The position numbers and the translations under genes were made by a program. Below, piece after piece: positions 1 to 8,954 of a stretch of DNA of 50,099 nt (position 1 is the first letter of the stretch; each line of letters begins with the position of its first letter). The DNA lies in contig CAJJCV010000007.1 of the NCBI GenBank assembly GCA_905182765.1, forward strand, positions 1 through 50,099, in the 5' to 3' direction. Source of the stretch: Cryomorphaceae bacterium BACL29 MAG-121220-bin8 (GTDB lineage: Bacteria > Bacteroidota > Bacteroidia > Flavobacteriales > Flavobacteriaceae). A model generated the notes under the pieces. That model was given only the letters and a program-made list of their open reading frames with translations. It did not search any database and was not told where the DNA came from.

Positions 1-59
1 GCTGTTACTTCAATTCCAAAAGTGTTGTATTCTTTTAGTGAAGTGATATGAGTTTTCAA
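1..59 (-). CDS. murB: Partial UDP-N-acetylmuramate dehydrogenase (MurB), N-terminal end only
   Basis: Only the first ~19 codons are in the window; the gene runs off the left edge. Read on the minus strand from a TTG at 59-57 it gives KTHITSLKEYNTFGIEV, which resembles the N-terminus of flavobacterial MurB, where SLKxYNTFGI is typical. MurB reduces UDP-GlcNAc-enolpyruvate to UDP-MurNAc in peptidoglycan precursor synthesis. No in-frame ATG exists between the upstream stop codon and this motif, so a TTG start is inferred. It lies 29 bp downstream of the DUF1573 gene on the same strand. The identification rests on a short match recalled from the family, so it is moderate. Confidence 0.55.
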   Translation of the reverse strand, partial: MKTHITSLKEYNTFGIEVT

Positions 60-71
60 GTTTACTATATT

Positions 72-89
72 AATTAATAGTTATTAATT
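72..89. terminator. AT-only inverted repeat just past the DUF1573 gene
   Basis: AATTAATA, a 2-nt centre, then TATTAATT: a perfect 8-bp inverted repeat touching the DUF1573 stop codon. The real loop would have to open some pairs. It could be a weak terminator or 3'-end stabilising hairpin between DUF1573 and murB, but AT-only palindromes are common by chance at this base composition. Confidence 0.25.
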
Positions 90-496
90 TATTTATCCTC
101 TGTACTTTCATCTTCATCTGGTTCAGGTAAAACTTCTCCCTTTATTCTAAGTATAACATTGGCTGTTTTAGCATTAGATCTAACTGTTATAGCTTTTTGA
201 AAAATCCCAGTTCTTTTTGTATCATAACTAACTTGAATTTCTCCAGATTCACCAGGCATAACAGGCTTCTCTGGTTTTTTTGGAATAGTACATCCACAGG
301 ACGAAAAAATTCTTGTAAATACAAGAGGACTGCTACCTGTGTTTTTAAATACAAATGTTCTGTTTCCGTCCTCGCCATTTTCAATTATTCCATAATCAAT
401 TATTGTTTCTGTAAATTTTATTTCAGCTAATTTTTCTTGGCTAAAAAGGTTTGTTACTAAAAATAATAAGCCTGTAAATAGTAATATTTTCTTCAT
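89..496 (-). CDS. DUF1573 domain protein, exported
   Basis: A 135-residue protein with an N-terminal signal peptide (charged MKK, hydrophobic core to about residue 18, likely cleavage near FSQ-EK). The mature part matches DUF1573, a small Ig-like beta-sandwich: a 'fxfkNtGsspLvi' strand around residues 46-60, then the SSCGCT cysteine motif near 65-70 and a GExGxixVxYDTkxxGxFxK stretch. The C-terminus is short and acidic. Function is unknown; the family is abundant in Bacteroidetes and presumed periplasmic or surface-exposed. It diverges from valS, and this pairing recurs in flavobacteria. A minus-strand TATTTTTG element at 542-535 would give a 5' UTR of about 35 nt. Confidence 0.85.
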   Translation of the reverse strand: MKKILLFTGLLFLVTNLFSQEKLAEIKFTETIIDYGIIENGEDGNRTFVFKNTGSSPLVFTRIFSSCGCTIPKKPEKPVMPGESGEIQVSYDTKRTGIFQKAITVRSNAKTANVILRIKGEVLPEPDEDESTEDK

Positions 497-534
497 AATA
501 ATTAAAATTATAATTTCTTTCTTTAAATATATTA

Positions 535-542
535 CAAAAATA
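535..542 (-). promoter_or_regulatory. Putative -7 element for the DUF1573 gene
   Basis: On the minus strand this reads TATTTTTG, an exact match to the Bacteroidetes -7 consensus TAnnTTTG. A start site about 4 nt downstream would leave a UTR of about 35 nt before the ATG at 496. No clear -33 TTG was seen. Confidence 0.4.
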
Positions 543-574
543 CAACTTACCTTTTAAATTACTTTTTAGTTAAC

Positions 575-582
575 TACTTTTG
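575..582 (+). promoter_or_regulatory. Putative -7 element for valS
   Basis: TACTTTTG matches TAnnTTTG exactly. A start near 586 gives a leader of about 22 nt before the valS ATG at 608. An 8-codon out-of-frame ORF (595-621) begins in this leader and overlaps the valS start. No convincing -33 TTG lies at the usual distance. Confidence 0.45.
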
Positions 583-607
583 TTTTCTCGAATTATGAAA
601 TATAAAT

Positions 608-3220
608 ATGGAAATATCTAAAAATTTTGATTCCAAAACTTTAGAATCTAAATGGTATTCATTTTGGATGGAAAACAATTACTTCAGCTCTGTTCCAAAT
701 AATAAGACCCCATATACTATTGTAATTCCCCCTCCAAATGTTACAGGTATTTTGCATATGGGTCATATGTTAAACAATACCATCCAAGATATTTTGATTA
801 GAAAAGCAAGATTACAAGGTTTTAACGCATGTTGGATTCCTGGTACTGATCATGCTTCAATCGCTACAGAAGCAAAGGTTGTAAATAAGCTAAAATCTCA
901 AGGAATTAATAAATCTGATTTATCAAGAAATGAATTTTTGGAACATGCTTGGAGTTGGACAGATGAGCACGGTGGGTTAATTTTAGAACAGTTAAAGATA
1001 TTAGGATGTTCATGTGATTGGGACAGGACTAAATTCACGCTTGATAGCGACATGTCTGAGTCTGTTATTAAAGTTTTTGTTGAGTTGTATAATAGAAACT
1101 TAATATACAAAGGACACAGGATGGTTAATTGGGACCCTGAAGCTTTAACTACTCTTTCAAATGAGGAGGTAATTCACGAAGAAGTAAATAGTAAATTATA
1201 TTATATAAGTTATAAAATAAAAGACTCTAATGAATCAATTAGTATAGCAACAACAAGACCAGAAACAATTTTTGGAGATACAGCTATAGCGATAAATCCA
1301 AATGATAAAAGATATTCTCATTTAAAAGGTAAAAAAGTAATCATACCAATACTAAATAAAGAAATTCCAATAATTTTTGATGATTATGTTGAAATGGATT
1401 TCGGGACAGGTTGTTTAAAAGTTACACCTGCACACAGTGAAAATGATAAAATTATAGGTGACAAACATAAATTAGAAGTAATAGATATTTTCAATGATAA
1501 TGCTACATTGAATAATTATGGATTACATTATAAAGGACTTGATAGATTCTATGTAAGATCTAGAATTTCTAAAGAATTAGAAGAACTAGGAGCTCTTATT
1601 AAAACAAAAAATCATTTAAATAAAGTTGGTAAATCTGAAAGAACAAGATGTATAATAGAACCAAAACTTTCTGAACAATGGTTTTTAAAAATGGAAAAAA
1701 TATCAAAACCCGCTTTAAAAGCTGTAATGGATGACGATGTACAACTTTTTCCTAAAAAATTTAAAAATACTTATAAGAATTGGATGGAAAATATTCGAGA
1801 TTGGAATATATCTAGACAATTGTGGTGGGGACATCAAATACCAGTTTATTACTATGGAGAAAATAAGTCAGATTTTGTTGTTGCTGAAAGTAAAGATCTT
1901 GCGTTAATTGAGTTAATAAAAAAAACAGGAAACTCTAACTTAACTTTAGATAGTTTAGTACAAGAGGAAGATGTTCTTGACACATGGTTTTCATCTTGGA
2001 TTTGGCCAATTTCTGTTTTGGATGGAATTAGAAATCCGGAAAACCCTGATTTTAAATATTATTATCCTACTAATGATTTAGTAACAGGACCAGATATTTT
2101 ATTTTTTTGGGTTGCTAGAATGATTGTTTCAGGTTTAGAATTTAAGAATTCAAAACCTTTTAGTTCAGTTTATTTTACTGGCTTGGTAAGAGATAAACAA
2201 GGTAGGAAAATGTCCAAACAATTAGGAAACTCACCTGATGCTGTAAAATTGATTAAAGATTTTGGTGCGGATAGTGTGAGAGTGGGTTTATTATTAAGTG
2301 CTCCTGCAGGGAATGATTTGTTATTTGACGAATCTTTGTGTCAACAGGGTAAGAATTTTTCTAATAAAGTTTGGAATTCATTTAGACTAATTAGTTCATG
2401 GACTGTTTCAGATGATCTTAGTCAAACTGAATATTCTAAAGCAGGTATTGAGTGGTTTGATCAGAAATTTAATTTAAAACTAATAGAAATTGAAGATCAT
2501 TTTGATAAATATAGGATTTCAGATGCATTAATGACAATTTATAAATTAGTTTGGGATGATTTATGTTCATGGTACTTAGAACTAGTAAAACCAGGATTTG
2601 AAAAATCAATTGATAGAAAAACTTACAGTGAAACAATTAACTTTTTTAAAAAGTGCTTGTCAATAATGCATCCTTTTATGCCTTTTATAACTGAAGAAAT
2701 TTGGTCAAAAATTAAATCCGATATTGAACCTCCTCTTATAATTTCAGATTGGCCAAAATCTAAAAAAGTTAATAAATCAATAATTAATGACTTTGAAAAA
2801 TTAACAAACTTAATTAGTAGTATTAGAAAATATAGAAAGGAAAAAAGTTTTTCTTTTAAAGAAAATTTGATTCTTTTTTCTACAGTATCAATAGATAAAA
2901 AATCAAGTGCAGTATTATTAAAATTAGCTAATACCGATGTTACAAATGATTTTTCTAAAAAGCTTGATAATTCAAGTTCTTTTATTGCAGGAAGTAATGA
3001 ATTTCATTTCAATAATAAAACAGATGAAAAAGAAGATTTCTTAAAAATCCAACAAGACTTAGATTACAATTTAGGATTTTTGAAATCAATACAAGCTAAA
3101 CTTAGTAATAAAAGATTTGTTGACAATGCTCCAAAAAACGTTTTAGACAACGAAATAAAAAAAGAAAAAGATGCTCTAAGTAAAATAGAGATTTTAAAAA
3201 ATAAATTAAAAAATAATTAA
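608..3220 (+). CDS. valS: Valine--tRNA ligase
   Basis: An 870-residue class I aminoacyl-tRNA synthetase that charges tRNA-Val in the cytoplasm. The nucleotide-binding motif PPPNVTGILHMGH is at residues 41-53 (HMGH as the HIGH box) and KMSKQ at 534-538. In between are the editing (CP1) domain, with TTRPETIFGDTA and the WDPEALTTLS region, and the WWGHQIPVY core segment. The C-terminus (about 790-870) is lysine-rich and coiled-coil-like, as in ValS. The length is normal for bacterial ValS. The gene has its own promoter, diverges from DUF1573, and converges with psd, with one base between the two stop codons. Confidence 0.98.
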   Translation: MEISKNFDSKTLESKWYSFWMENNYFSSVPNNKTPYTIVIPPPNVTGILHMGHMLNNTIQDILIRKARLQGFNACWIPGTDHASIATEAKVVNKLKSQGINKSDLSRNEFLEHAWSWTDEHGGLILEQLKILGCSCDWDRTKFTLDSDMSESVIKVFVELYNRNLIYKGHRMVNWDPEALTTLSNEEVIHEEVNSKLYYISYKIKDSNESISIATTRPETIFGDTAIAINPNDKRYSHLKGKKVIIPILNKEIPIIFDDYVEMDFGTGCLKVTPAHSENDKIIGDKHKLEVIDIFNDNATLNNYGLHYKGLDRFYVRSRISKELEELGALIKTKNHLNKVGKSERTRCIIEPKLSEQWFLKMEKISKPALKAVMDDDVQLFPKKFKNTYKNWMENIRDWNISRQLWWGHQIPVYYYGENKSDFVVAESKDLALIELIKKTGNSNLTLDSLVQEEDVLDTWFSSWIWPISVLDGIRNPENPDFKYYYPTNDLVTGPDILFFWVARMIVSGLEFKNSKPFSSVYFTGLVRDKQGRKMSKQLGNSPDAVKLIKDFGADSVRVGLLLSAPAGNDLLFDESLCQQGKNFSNKVWNSFRLISSWTVSDDLSQTEYSKAGIEWFDQKFNLKLIEIEDHFDKYRISDALMTIYKLVWDDLCSWYLELVKPGFEKSIDRKTYSETINFFKKCLSIMHPFMPFITEEIWSKIKSDIEPPLIISDWPKSKKVNKSIINDFEKLTNLISSIRKYRKEKSFSFKENLILFSTVSIDKKSSAVLLKLANTDVTNDFSKKLDNSSSFIAGSNEFHFNNKTDEKEDFLKIQQDLDYNLGFLKSIQAKLSNKRFVDNAPKNVLDNEIKKEKDALSKIEILKNKLKNN

Positions 3221-3230
3221 ATTATTTTTT
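3208..3230. terminator. AT-only bidirectional terminator shared by valS and psd
   Basis: A perfect 10-bp inverted repeat (AAAAAATAAT, 3-nt centre TAA, ATTATTTTTT). The valS stop codon is the loop and the psd stop codon lies in the right arm. Either transcript would end in an A/U hairpin followed by a U-run. Position between convergent genes supports a terminator role; the lack of G/C pairs makes its efficiency uncertain. Confidence 0.45.
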
Positions 3231-3872
3231 TGCAATAGTATTTTCACCTCCTTTAACTATTTGATTTAATTCGACTTTGATTTTGGAATCTAAAGGCAAA
3301 AATAGATCAACTCTTGATCCGAATTTAATAAATCCAGCATCCTTGCCTTGAACTACTTTGTCACCCACTTTTGCATAGTTTACAATTCTTCTTGCAACTG
3401 CACCTGCAATTTGTCGATATAAAATTTCTCCAAAATGTTCGTTGTTAATTACAACAGTTGTCCTTTCATTTTTTTCGGATGATTTTGGATGCCATGCTAC
3501 TAAATATTTTCCAGGATGGTATTTGCTGAACTTGATTGTACCACTTGCTGCGTATCTTGTAACATGAACATTTATTGGGGACATGAATATAGAAATTTGT
3601 ATTCTTTCATCTTTAAAGTATTCTTTTTCATATACTTTTTCTATGGCAACAACTTTACCGTCTACAGGAGAAATTATTAATTCATCATTTGGCTGAGTTT
3701 TTCTTTTAGGATTTCTAAAAAACTGAAGTATTAAAAATAACACAACTATTGTGGTAATACCTATAAATCTTGTTACGAGTTCATTATCAATTAAACTCAT
3801 AGTTAACAGATTTATTACAGCAATAATAATAAATGAAACTGAAATGATTGTATAACCTTCTTTATGAAACAT
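3222..3872 (-). CDS. psd: Phosphatidylserine decarboxylase, short (type II-like) form
   Basis: A 216-residue membrane-associated proenzyme that converts phosphatidylserine to phosphatidylethanolamine. Two N-terminal hydrophobic segments (about 7-27 and 32-50) anchor it. The core carries SPVDGKV, FMSPINVHVTR (the HVxR signature) and YHPGKYLVAWHPKSSEKNER. Near the C-terminus is F-G-S, with Gly185-Ser186 the expected self-cleavage site that generates the pyruvoyl group. The length fits the compact Psd of Bacteroidetes. It overlaps the end of cdsA by 11 bp, so the two phospholipid genes are probably co-translated, CdsA making the CDP-diacylglycerol used upstream of Psd. Confidence 0.95.
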   Translation of the reverse strand: MFHKEGYTIISVSFIIIAVINLLTMSLIDNELVTRFIGITTIVVLFLILQFFRNPKRKTQPNDELIISPVDGKVVAIEKVYEKEYFKDERIQISIFMSPINVHVTRYAASGTIKFSKYHPGKYLVAWHPKSSEKNERTTVVINNEHFGEILYRQIAGAVARRIVNYAKVGDKVVQGKDAGFIKFGSRVDLFLPLDSKIKVELNQIVKGGENTIAKK

Positions 3873-4701
3873 TTTTAAAAATAATTAGTGATAAATAAAT
3901 AAATGGTGCAGCAAATATAATACTATCCATTCTATCATAGAGTCCTCCATGACCTGGTAGCCATTTTCCGCTATCCTTTACACCAGCCTCTCTTTTAAAC
4001 TGTGATTGTACGAGATCTCCTAATGTTCCTAAACAACTAGTCAAAACCCCTAAAATCATCCATTCTAACAGGTTAAGATTAAGGTTTAAATATCTGAAAA
4101 AGAATAAAGATAAAATTATTGAGAATATTAGTCCTCCTAAAAAGCCTTCAATACTTTTCTTTGGAGAAACTGATTTGAATAAAGGTCTTTTTCCAAAAGT
4201 TACTCCAAATACATATGCAGCTGAATCAGAAATCCATATTAAAGATAAAAAGCTAAATACAATGTAAGGATCATAAATACCTGAAATATTTGGAAGAGAG
4301 AAAAATAGAACTAGAGATCCTAAAAGATATATATGACCAATAAATCTGTTTTTTAAAATAGAAAATGAGAATAATTTATTCTTTATTAATGAAAACCCTA
4401 AAATAATATTTGTTAAAACTATTAAAATCAAAAATATAATTTCAAAAATTTGATTTTTTGATAAAATAAATAATGAAATATATAAAGGAAAAGTCATGTA
4501 TAATATAAAATTTGATTTCCCAGAATCTCTGGAAAAGAATTTATGATTATAATTTGAAATTAATTTAATGAATTCGAACACCAAAATTAAACTACAAATA
4601 AAACCTACTGTGTAGAACATGTATTCATTATAGAACAACGGGAACAGCAATACTATAGCATATGCAGTTGCGGTTATTGATCTAGTGTAGAACTCTTTCA
4701 T
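3862..4701 (-). CDS. cdsA: Phosphatidate cytidylyltransferase
   Basis: A 279-residue multi-pass inner-membrane protein that makes CDP-diacylglycerol from phosphatidic acid and CTP. The C-terminus carries the CdsA signature from about residue 233: SQFKRExGVKDSG, then LPGHGGLYDRMDS. Seven to eight hydrophobic segments are visible, and the SPKKSIEGFLGG motif precedes the signature as in other CdsA proteins. It sits between the LUD gene (3-bp gap upstream) and psd (11-bp overlap downstream) in the minus-strand run led by rsfS and ftsH. Confidence 0.96.
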   Translation of the reverse strand: MKEFYTRSITATAYAIVLLFPLFYNEYMFYTVGFICSLILVFEFIKLISNYNHKFFSRDSGKSNFILYMTFPLYISLFILSKNQIFEIIFLILIVLTNIILGFSLIKNKLFSFSILKNRFIGHIYLLGSLVLFFSLPNISGIYDPYIVFSFLSLIWISDSAAYVFGVTFGKRPLFKSVSPKKSIEGFLGGLIFSIILSLFFFRYLNLNLNLLEWMILGVLTSCLGTLGDLVQSQFKREAGVKDSGKWLPGHGGLYDRMDSIIFAAPFIYLSLIIFKNVS

Positions 4702-4704
4702 TAT

Positions 4705-5316
4705 TTATAAGTCTTCTAAAAGAAGCAAATACAAATTTTTTGCAGAGCTTCCGTATGTAAGAAAATTGGTATTTTCTTTTTCTTCACTATTAAAATTCTT
4801 AATAGTAGTTATATTAGTTGGGAGGTTTTTAGGATATTTACTCTTGATTCCATTTAATCCCAAACTTAATGTGTCTGTGAATTGACTGATCTTTGCAAAT
4901 ACAATAAAATTTTGAGGAAGATCATTAACTTTGTGGGACTTGATTTGTTCGGCACATATCAATAAACTCCCATCAGTTGCAACAAGAAATTCACATGTGG
5001 TTAAGAAAAATTTGGAATTTAAGTTGGTCTTAGAGATTATTAATTCAGATTTGTTTGGAATTAATTCTAAAAGAGAGTTGTCATAACATAATATTTCTAC
5101 ATTTTCCCATCCGTTCTCTTCTAATATTTTATTAAAAAAATCATCACATTCACTCCTATTTTCACAATATAAAAACTTACCTCCATTCTTAGTGAAATTA
5201 TATGTGAAACGTTCTTCAATAGGATCTTCTTCTTCAGGCATATACTTGCCAATTTCAGACTCTGAGGATGAAGATTCTGAAGATTTATTAAAAAATGATT
5301 TTAAGAATTTTTTCAA
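4705..5316 (-). CDS. LUD (LutC/YkgG-like) domain protein
   Basis: A 203-residue soluble protein. After an acidic, serine-rich linker (about 9-35) come the elements of a LUD domain: FTKNGGKFLYC, a central LLELIPNKSELIISKTNL region, LVATDGSLLICA at about 130-141, and a C-terminal LPTNITTIKNFNS segment. LUD domains occur in lactate-utilisation proteins LutB/LutC, but this flavobacterial ftsH-linked form lacks the lut neighbours and its substrate is unknown. The start codon is TTG (5316-5314): an in-frame stop lies four codons upstream and there is no ATG before the conserved region. It follows ftsH by about 70 bp and precedes cdsA by 3 bp. Confidence 0.82.
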   Translation of the reverse strand: MKKFLKSFFNKSSESSSSESEIGKYMPEEEDPIEERFTYNFTKNGGKFLYCENRSECDDFFNKILEENGWENVEILCYDNSLLELIPNKSELIISKTNLNSKFFLTTCEFLVATDGSLLICAEQIKSHKVNDLPQNFIVFAKISQFTDTLSLGLNGIKSKYPKNLPTNITTIKNFNSEEKENTNFLTYGSSAKNLYLLLLEDL

Positions 5317-5375
5317 AAAGTTTTTTTAAAGAAATGTAAATATAAAAAAACTTGTTGTTAGAACAGTTAATATTA

Positions 5376-5393
5376 ATAATTATAGATAATTAT
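5376..5393. terminator. AT-only inverted repeat spanning the ftsH stop codon
   Basis: ATAATTAT, a 2-nt centre, ATAATTAT: a perfect 8-bp inverted repeat overlapping the ftsH stop at 5390-5392. On the minus strand an A-run precedes it. It may partly separate ftsH from the downstream LUD-cdsA-psd genes. Chance is a real alternative at this AT content. Confidence 0.25.
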
Positions 5394-7318
5394 TTTTTTG
5401 GTAAATCTTTTAAATCAAAAGGTCTTTCTCCATAAATCCTAACCAAATCTTCTTTAAAAATAACTTCTTTATCAAGTAAGAAATCTGCAAGCTCAATTAA
5501 TTTTTTCTTATGTTTTTCAAGTAACTTAATTGCTCTTTTGTATTGAGTTTCTATAATATTAGATATTTCTTTATCAATTATTTGGGCGGTCACATCACTG
5601 TAAGGTTTGGTAAAACCGTAATCATTTTGTCCGCTTGAATCATAATATGTTAAATTACCTATTTTATCATTTAGTCCATAAACAGTAACCATGGACCTAG
5701 CTTGTTTTGTTACTTTTTCAAGATCACTTAACGCACCAGTGGATATGTTATTAAACATTACTTTTTCTGCAGCACGTCCACCCAAGGCAGCACACATTTC
5801 ATCCAAAATTTGCTCTGGTTTAACAATTTGTCTTTCTTCAGGTAAATACCATGCAGCTCCTAGCGATTGTCCTCTTGGAACTATAGTTACTTTTACAAGT
5901 GGAGCAGCATGTTCTAAAAACCAACTAACTGTAGCGTGTCCAGCTTCGTGAAAAGCAATAGTTTTCTTTTCTGATTCTGTAATGATTTTATTCTTTTTCT
6001 CAAGTCCGCCGACAATTCTATCTACGGCATCTAAAAAATCTTGTTTATTTACAGCTTTTTTAGATTTTCTTGCAGCAATTAACGCGGCTTCATTACACAC
6101 ATTTGCAATATCTGCACCTGAAAATCCAGGGGTTTGCTTAGCTAAGAAATCAGTATCTAATGTTTTTATTGTTTTGATTGGTTTAAGGTGAACAGCAAAG
6201 ATTTCTTTTCTTTCTCTTACGTCTGGAAGATCAACATATATTTGTCTATCAAATCTACCTGCTCTCATTAAAGCTTTATCTAAAACATCTGCACGGTTTG
6301 TAGCTGCTATTACTATTACATTAGTATTAGTTCCAAAACCATCCATTTCTGTCAAGAGTTGATTTAAAGTGTTTTCCCTTTCGTCATTACCACCATTCAT
6401 ATTACTTTTTCCTCTTGCTCTTCCAATAGCATCAATTTCATCAATGAAAATAATAGCGGGAGATTTTTCTTTTGCTTGTTTGAAGAGATCTCTGACTCTT
6501 GATGCTCCAACTCCAACAAACATCTCAACAAAATCTGAACCTGAAAGAGAATAAAAAGGAACTTTAGCCTCTCCAGCAACTGCTTTAGCAAGTAAAGTCT
6601 TTCCAGTCCCAGGGAGACCAACTAACAGTGCTCCTTTAGGAATTTTACCACCTAGTTTGGTGTACTTATTTGGATGTTTTAAAAAATCTACGATTTCTTG
6701 AACTTCCTCTTTGGCACCTTCTAAGCCGGCTACATCTTTAAAAGTAATTTTAATATCAATTTTTTCGTCAAATAATTTTGCCTTAGATTTTCCAATATTA
6801 AAAATTTGCGATCCAGCGCCGCCACCACCACCTGACATTCTTTTCATGAAAAATATCCATAATCCAACTAGAATTAATAATGGTAAAAAACCAATAAGAA
6901 CATCAAACCATTTGTTTTCTATAGTCTTAAAGTTATAATTGAATTGAATACCTTTTTGTTCAGCTTCTTCAAGTTTATTTTGAAATAATTCTAAATTTCC
7001 AATTTCAAAAATATAATGAGGGCCATTTATATTTTTTTGACCTAAAAAATTTACTGAATTTGCATTTTTGTGATCAGGACTATTTAAAGCATCTCGTTGT
7101 AAGGTTACTTGAGCCATGCTTTTATTAACAACAGTTACTTCTTTAATTTCACCTTTATTTAGAAATCTTTCAAAACTTGAAATATTTATATTTTTCGATG
7201 CGGAAGAAGTAGTGTCTCCGCCAATAAAATAGGTGCTTGCAAAAAATAAGATTATTAAGCCATAAATCCAATATGAACTTAATTTAGGTTTTTTGTTTGG
7301 TAGTTTTGTATTCTTCAT
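5390..7318 (-). CDS. ftsH: ATP-dependent zinc metalloprotease FtsH
   Basis: A membrane-anchored AAA+ protease of 642 residues that degrades membrane and regulatory proteins. Two transmembrane helices (about 16-32 and 138-157) flank a periplasmic domain. Walker A GLPGTGKT is at 234-241, Walker B IIFIDEID near 289-296, the second region of homology [20 protein letters not shown] follows, and the zinc motif HEAGH is at 457-461, with a distal Asp in GALSDLEK. A longer frame from a TTG at 7336 would overlap rsfS by 17 bp. The ATG at 7318, one base after the rsfS stop, gives the usual short N-terminus and is preferred. It is probably co-transcribed with rsfS. Confidence 0.97.
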   Translation of the reverse strand: MKNTKLPNKKPKLSSYWIYGLIILFFASTYFIGGDTTSSASKNINISSFERFLNKGEIKEVTVVNKSMAQVTLQRDALNSPDHKNANSVNFLGQKNINGPHYIFEIGNLELFQNKLEEAEQKGIQFNYNFKTIENKWFDVLIGFLPLLILVGLWIFFMKRMSGGGGGAGSQIFNIGKSKAKLFDEKIDIKITFKDVAGLEGAKEEVQEIVDFLKHPNKYTKLGGKIPKGALLVGLPGTGKTLLAKAVAGEAKVPFYSLSGSDFVEMFVGVGASRVRDLFKQAKEKSPAIIFIDEIDAIGRARGKSNMNGGNDERENTLNQLLTEMDGFGTNTNVIVIAATNRADVLDKALMRAGRFDRQIYVDLPDVRERKEIFAVHLKPIKTIKTLDTDFLAKQTPGFSGADIANVCNEAALIAARKSKKAVNKQDFLDAVDRIVGGLEKKNKIITESEKKTIAFHEAGHATVSWFLEHAAPLVKVTIVPRGQSLGAAWYLPEERQIVKPEQILDEMCAALGGRAAEKVMFNNISTGALSDLEKVTKQARSMVTVYGLNDKIGNLTYYDSSGQNDYGFTKPYSDVTAQIIDKEISNIIETQYKRAIKLLEKHKKKLIELADFLLDKEVIFKEDLVRIYGERPFDLKDLPKK

Positions 7319-7319
7319 T

Positions 7320-7676
7320 TTAATATTTTGTTTCAACTAAGGTCGATTTTGCTTCTTCCCATAATTCTTCAATGTTATAATATTCCCTAGTTTCTTTGTT
7401 AAATACGTGTACAACAACATCTACGTAATCAATTAACACCCACTTACAATTATCTAACCCTTCAATATGCCAAGGTTTTTCTGACAACTCTTTGCTAACA
7501 CATTTTTTTATTGAACCTGTTATAGCATTAACTTGAGTTGATGAATTTCCAGTACAAACAATAAAATATTTACAAGCAACATTTTCAATAGTTCTTAAGT
7601 CTAAAATATTAATTTTCTCACCTTTAACATTTTCGATTCCTTCAATTATATTTGATATTAAATTATCTGTATTCAA
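7320..7676 (-). CDS. rsfS: Ribosome silencing factor RsfS
   Basis: A 118-residue RsfS/Iojap protein, which binds ribosomal protein uL14 and blocks joining of 30S and 50S subunits under nutrient stress. Typical features are ILDLRTIENVACKYFIVCTGNSSTQVNAI, then PWHIEGLDNCKWVLIDYVDVVVHVF and REYYNIEELW. The start codon is TTG (7676-7674): no ATG exists between the upstream in-frame stop and the conserved LISNIIEGIE segment, and the TTG gives the usual short N-terminus. It heads the minus-strand run rsfS-ftsH-LUD-cdsA-psd and diverges from birA. Confidence 0.95.
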   Translation of the reverse strand: MNTDNLISNIIEGIENVKGEKINILDLRTIENVACKYFIVCTGNSSTQVNAITGSIKKCVSKELSEKPWHIEGLDNCKWVLIDYVDVVVHVFNKETREYYNIEELWEEAKSTLVETKY

Positions 7677-7751
7677 AGTTGTATTTATTAGGTGTAAATT
7701 TAGGATATTTAATTCTACTATTTTAGATTTAATGTATTATATAAACTATAA

Positions 7752-8501
7752 ATGAATATAATCAAACTTAGTGCCATTGACTCTACAAATGATTATTTAA
7801 AAATAAATTTTTTAGATAAAACTAAAAATGACATTCATGTTGTATATACTTTTAATCAAACTAAGGGTAAAGGTCAGAGGGGAAACATCTGGAACAGTGA
7901 ACCAGAAAAGAACTTAGCTTTTTCTGTAGCATTTTTTCCTAATAAATTTAAAGTTGAGAATCAATTTACAATAAATATAATTTTTTCTTTATTCATTCTA
8001 AATACTCTGAAATCTTTACAAATTCCTGACATAAAAATCAAATGGCCTAACGACATTATGTCAGGAAATAAAAAAATATGTGGAATTTTAAATGAATTAA
8101 AAATAAAAGGAAACAATATTGAAAAAATCGTAATTGGTTTTGGACTAAATATTAACCAAGAAAATTTTGAGAATTTGCCTAGTGCCTCATCATTAAAAAT
8201 AATAAAACAAATTGATTATGATTTAAATGGAATTGCTATGTTATTTATTCAAAATTTAAAAAAATATAACTATTTAGATTTTTTAATTAATCCAAAATCC
8301 AATAATAACATTGAAGTTTTCTTTTCAAAGTATCAAAAAAATCTTTTTGGTATTAATAAATTATATAGATTTAAAGATTGTAATAATAATATTTTTATAG
8401 GTAAAATTATTTCTGTAAATACGAGTGGAATTATAAAAATTAAAAAAGATGACGGTGAATTGGGATTTTATAATTTTCATGAAATTAAAATGATATATTA
8501 A
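7752..8501 (+). CDS. birA: Biotin--[acetyl-CoA-carboxylase] ligase
   Basis: A 249-residue monofunctional biotin protein ligase that activates biotin to biotinyl-AMP and transfers it to a lysine of carboxyl-carrier proteins. The adenylate-binding loop GKGQRGNIW is at 39-47, KWPNDIM near 97-103 and the KKICGILNEL segment with the biotin-contacting lysine at about 107-116. There is no N-terminal helix-turn-helix, so unlike E. coli BirA it should not act as a repressor. The C-terminal domain is degenerate and low in complexity. It diverges from rsfS and is followed after 3 bp by the DedA-like gene. Confidence 0.93.
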   Translation: MNIIKLSAIDSTNDYLKINFLDKTKNDIHVVYTFNQTKGKGQRGNIWNSEPEKNLAFSVAFFPNKFKVENQFTINIIFSLFILNTLKSLQIPDIKIKWPNDIMSGNKKICGILNELKIKGNNIEKIVIGFGLNINQENFENLPSASSLKIIKQIDYDLNGIAMLFIQNLKKYNYLDFLINPKSNNNIEVFFSKYQKNLFGINKLYRFKDCNNNIFIGKIISVNTSGIIKIKKDDGELGFYNFHEIKMIY

Positions 8502-8504
8502 TTA

Positions 8505-8954
8505 ATGGAGTCATTTGTTGAATGGGGTTATTTAGGGTTGTTTTTATCTAGTTTTTTAGGAGCTACAATTATTCCGTTAAGTTCTGAAATTGTTTTAAGC
8601 CTATTGTTAACCCAAGGTTTTGATATTAATTTAAGTATTATAATTGCAACTATAGGGAACTGGCTTGGAGGCTTAAGTAGTTACTATTTAGGTAGCTTAG
8701 GAAAGTGGGATTTTGTTGAAAAATATTTTAGAATTAAAAAAGATAAAATCACTGGTTTTAAAATAAAGATTGATAAATGGGGGAGTACCTATGCATTTTT
8801 ATGCTGCTTACCATTTATTGGCGATCCTATAGCAGTTAGTTTAGGGTTTTTTAAAATAAATCTTTTGAAAGTTTCTTTTTGGATGTTTATTGGTAAATTA
8901 ATCAAGTATATACTTTGGACTCTAATTACAGTGTGGGGAATTTCAATTTTTTAA
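8505..8954 (+). CDS. YqaA/DedA-like (VTT domain) membrane protein
   Basis: A 149-residue integral membrane protein with four to five hydrophobic segments. The region ATIGNWLGGLSSYYLGSLGKW followed by a cytoplasmic loop and CCLPFIGDPIAVSLGFFKI fits the short YqaA branch of the SNARE-associated/VTT superfamily, implicated in lipid flipping or membrane homeostasis. The exact substrate is not known. It starts 3 bp after birA and its 3' end overlaps the convergent SDR gene by 12 bp. Confidence 0.82.
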   Translation: MESFVEWGYLGLFLSSFLGATIIPLSSEIVLSLLLTQGFDINLSIIIATIGNWLGGLSSYYLGSLGKWDFVEKYFRIKKDKITGFKIKIDKWGSTYAFLCCLPFIGDPIAVSLGFFKINLLKVSFWMFIGKLIKYILWTLITVWGISIF

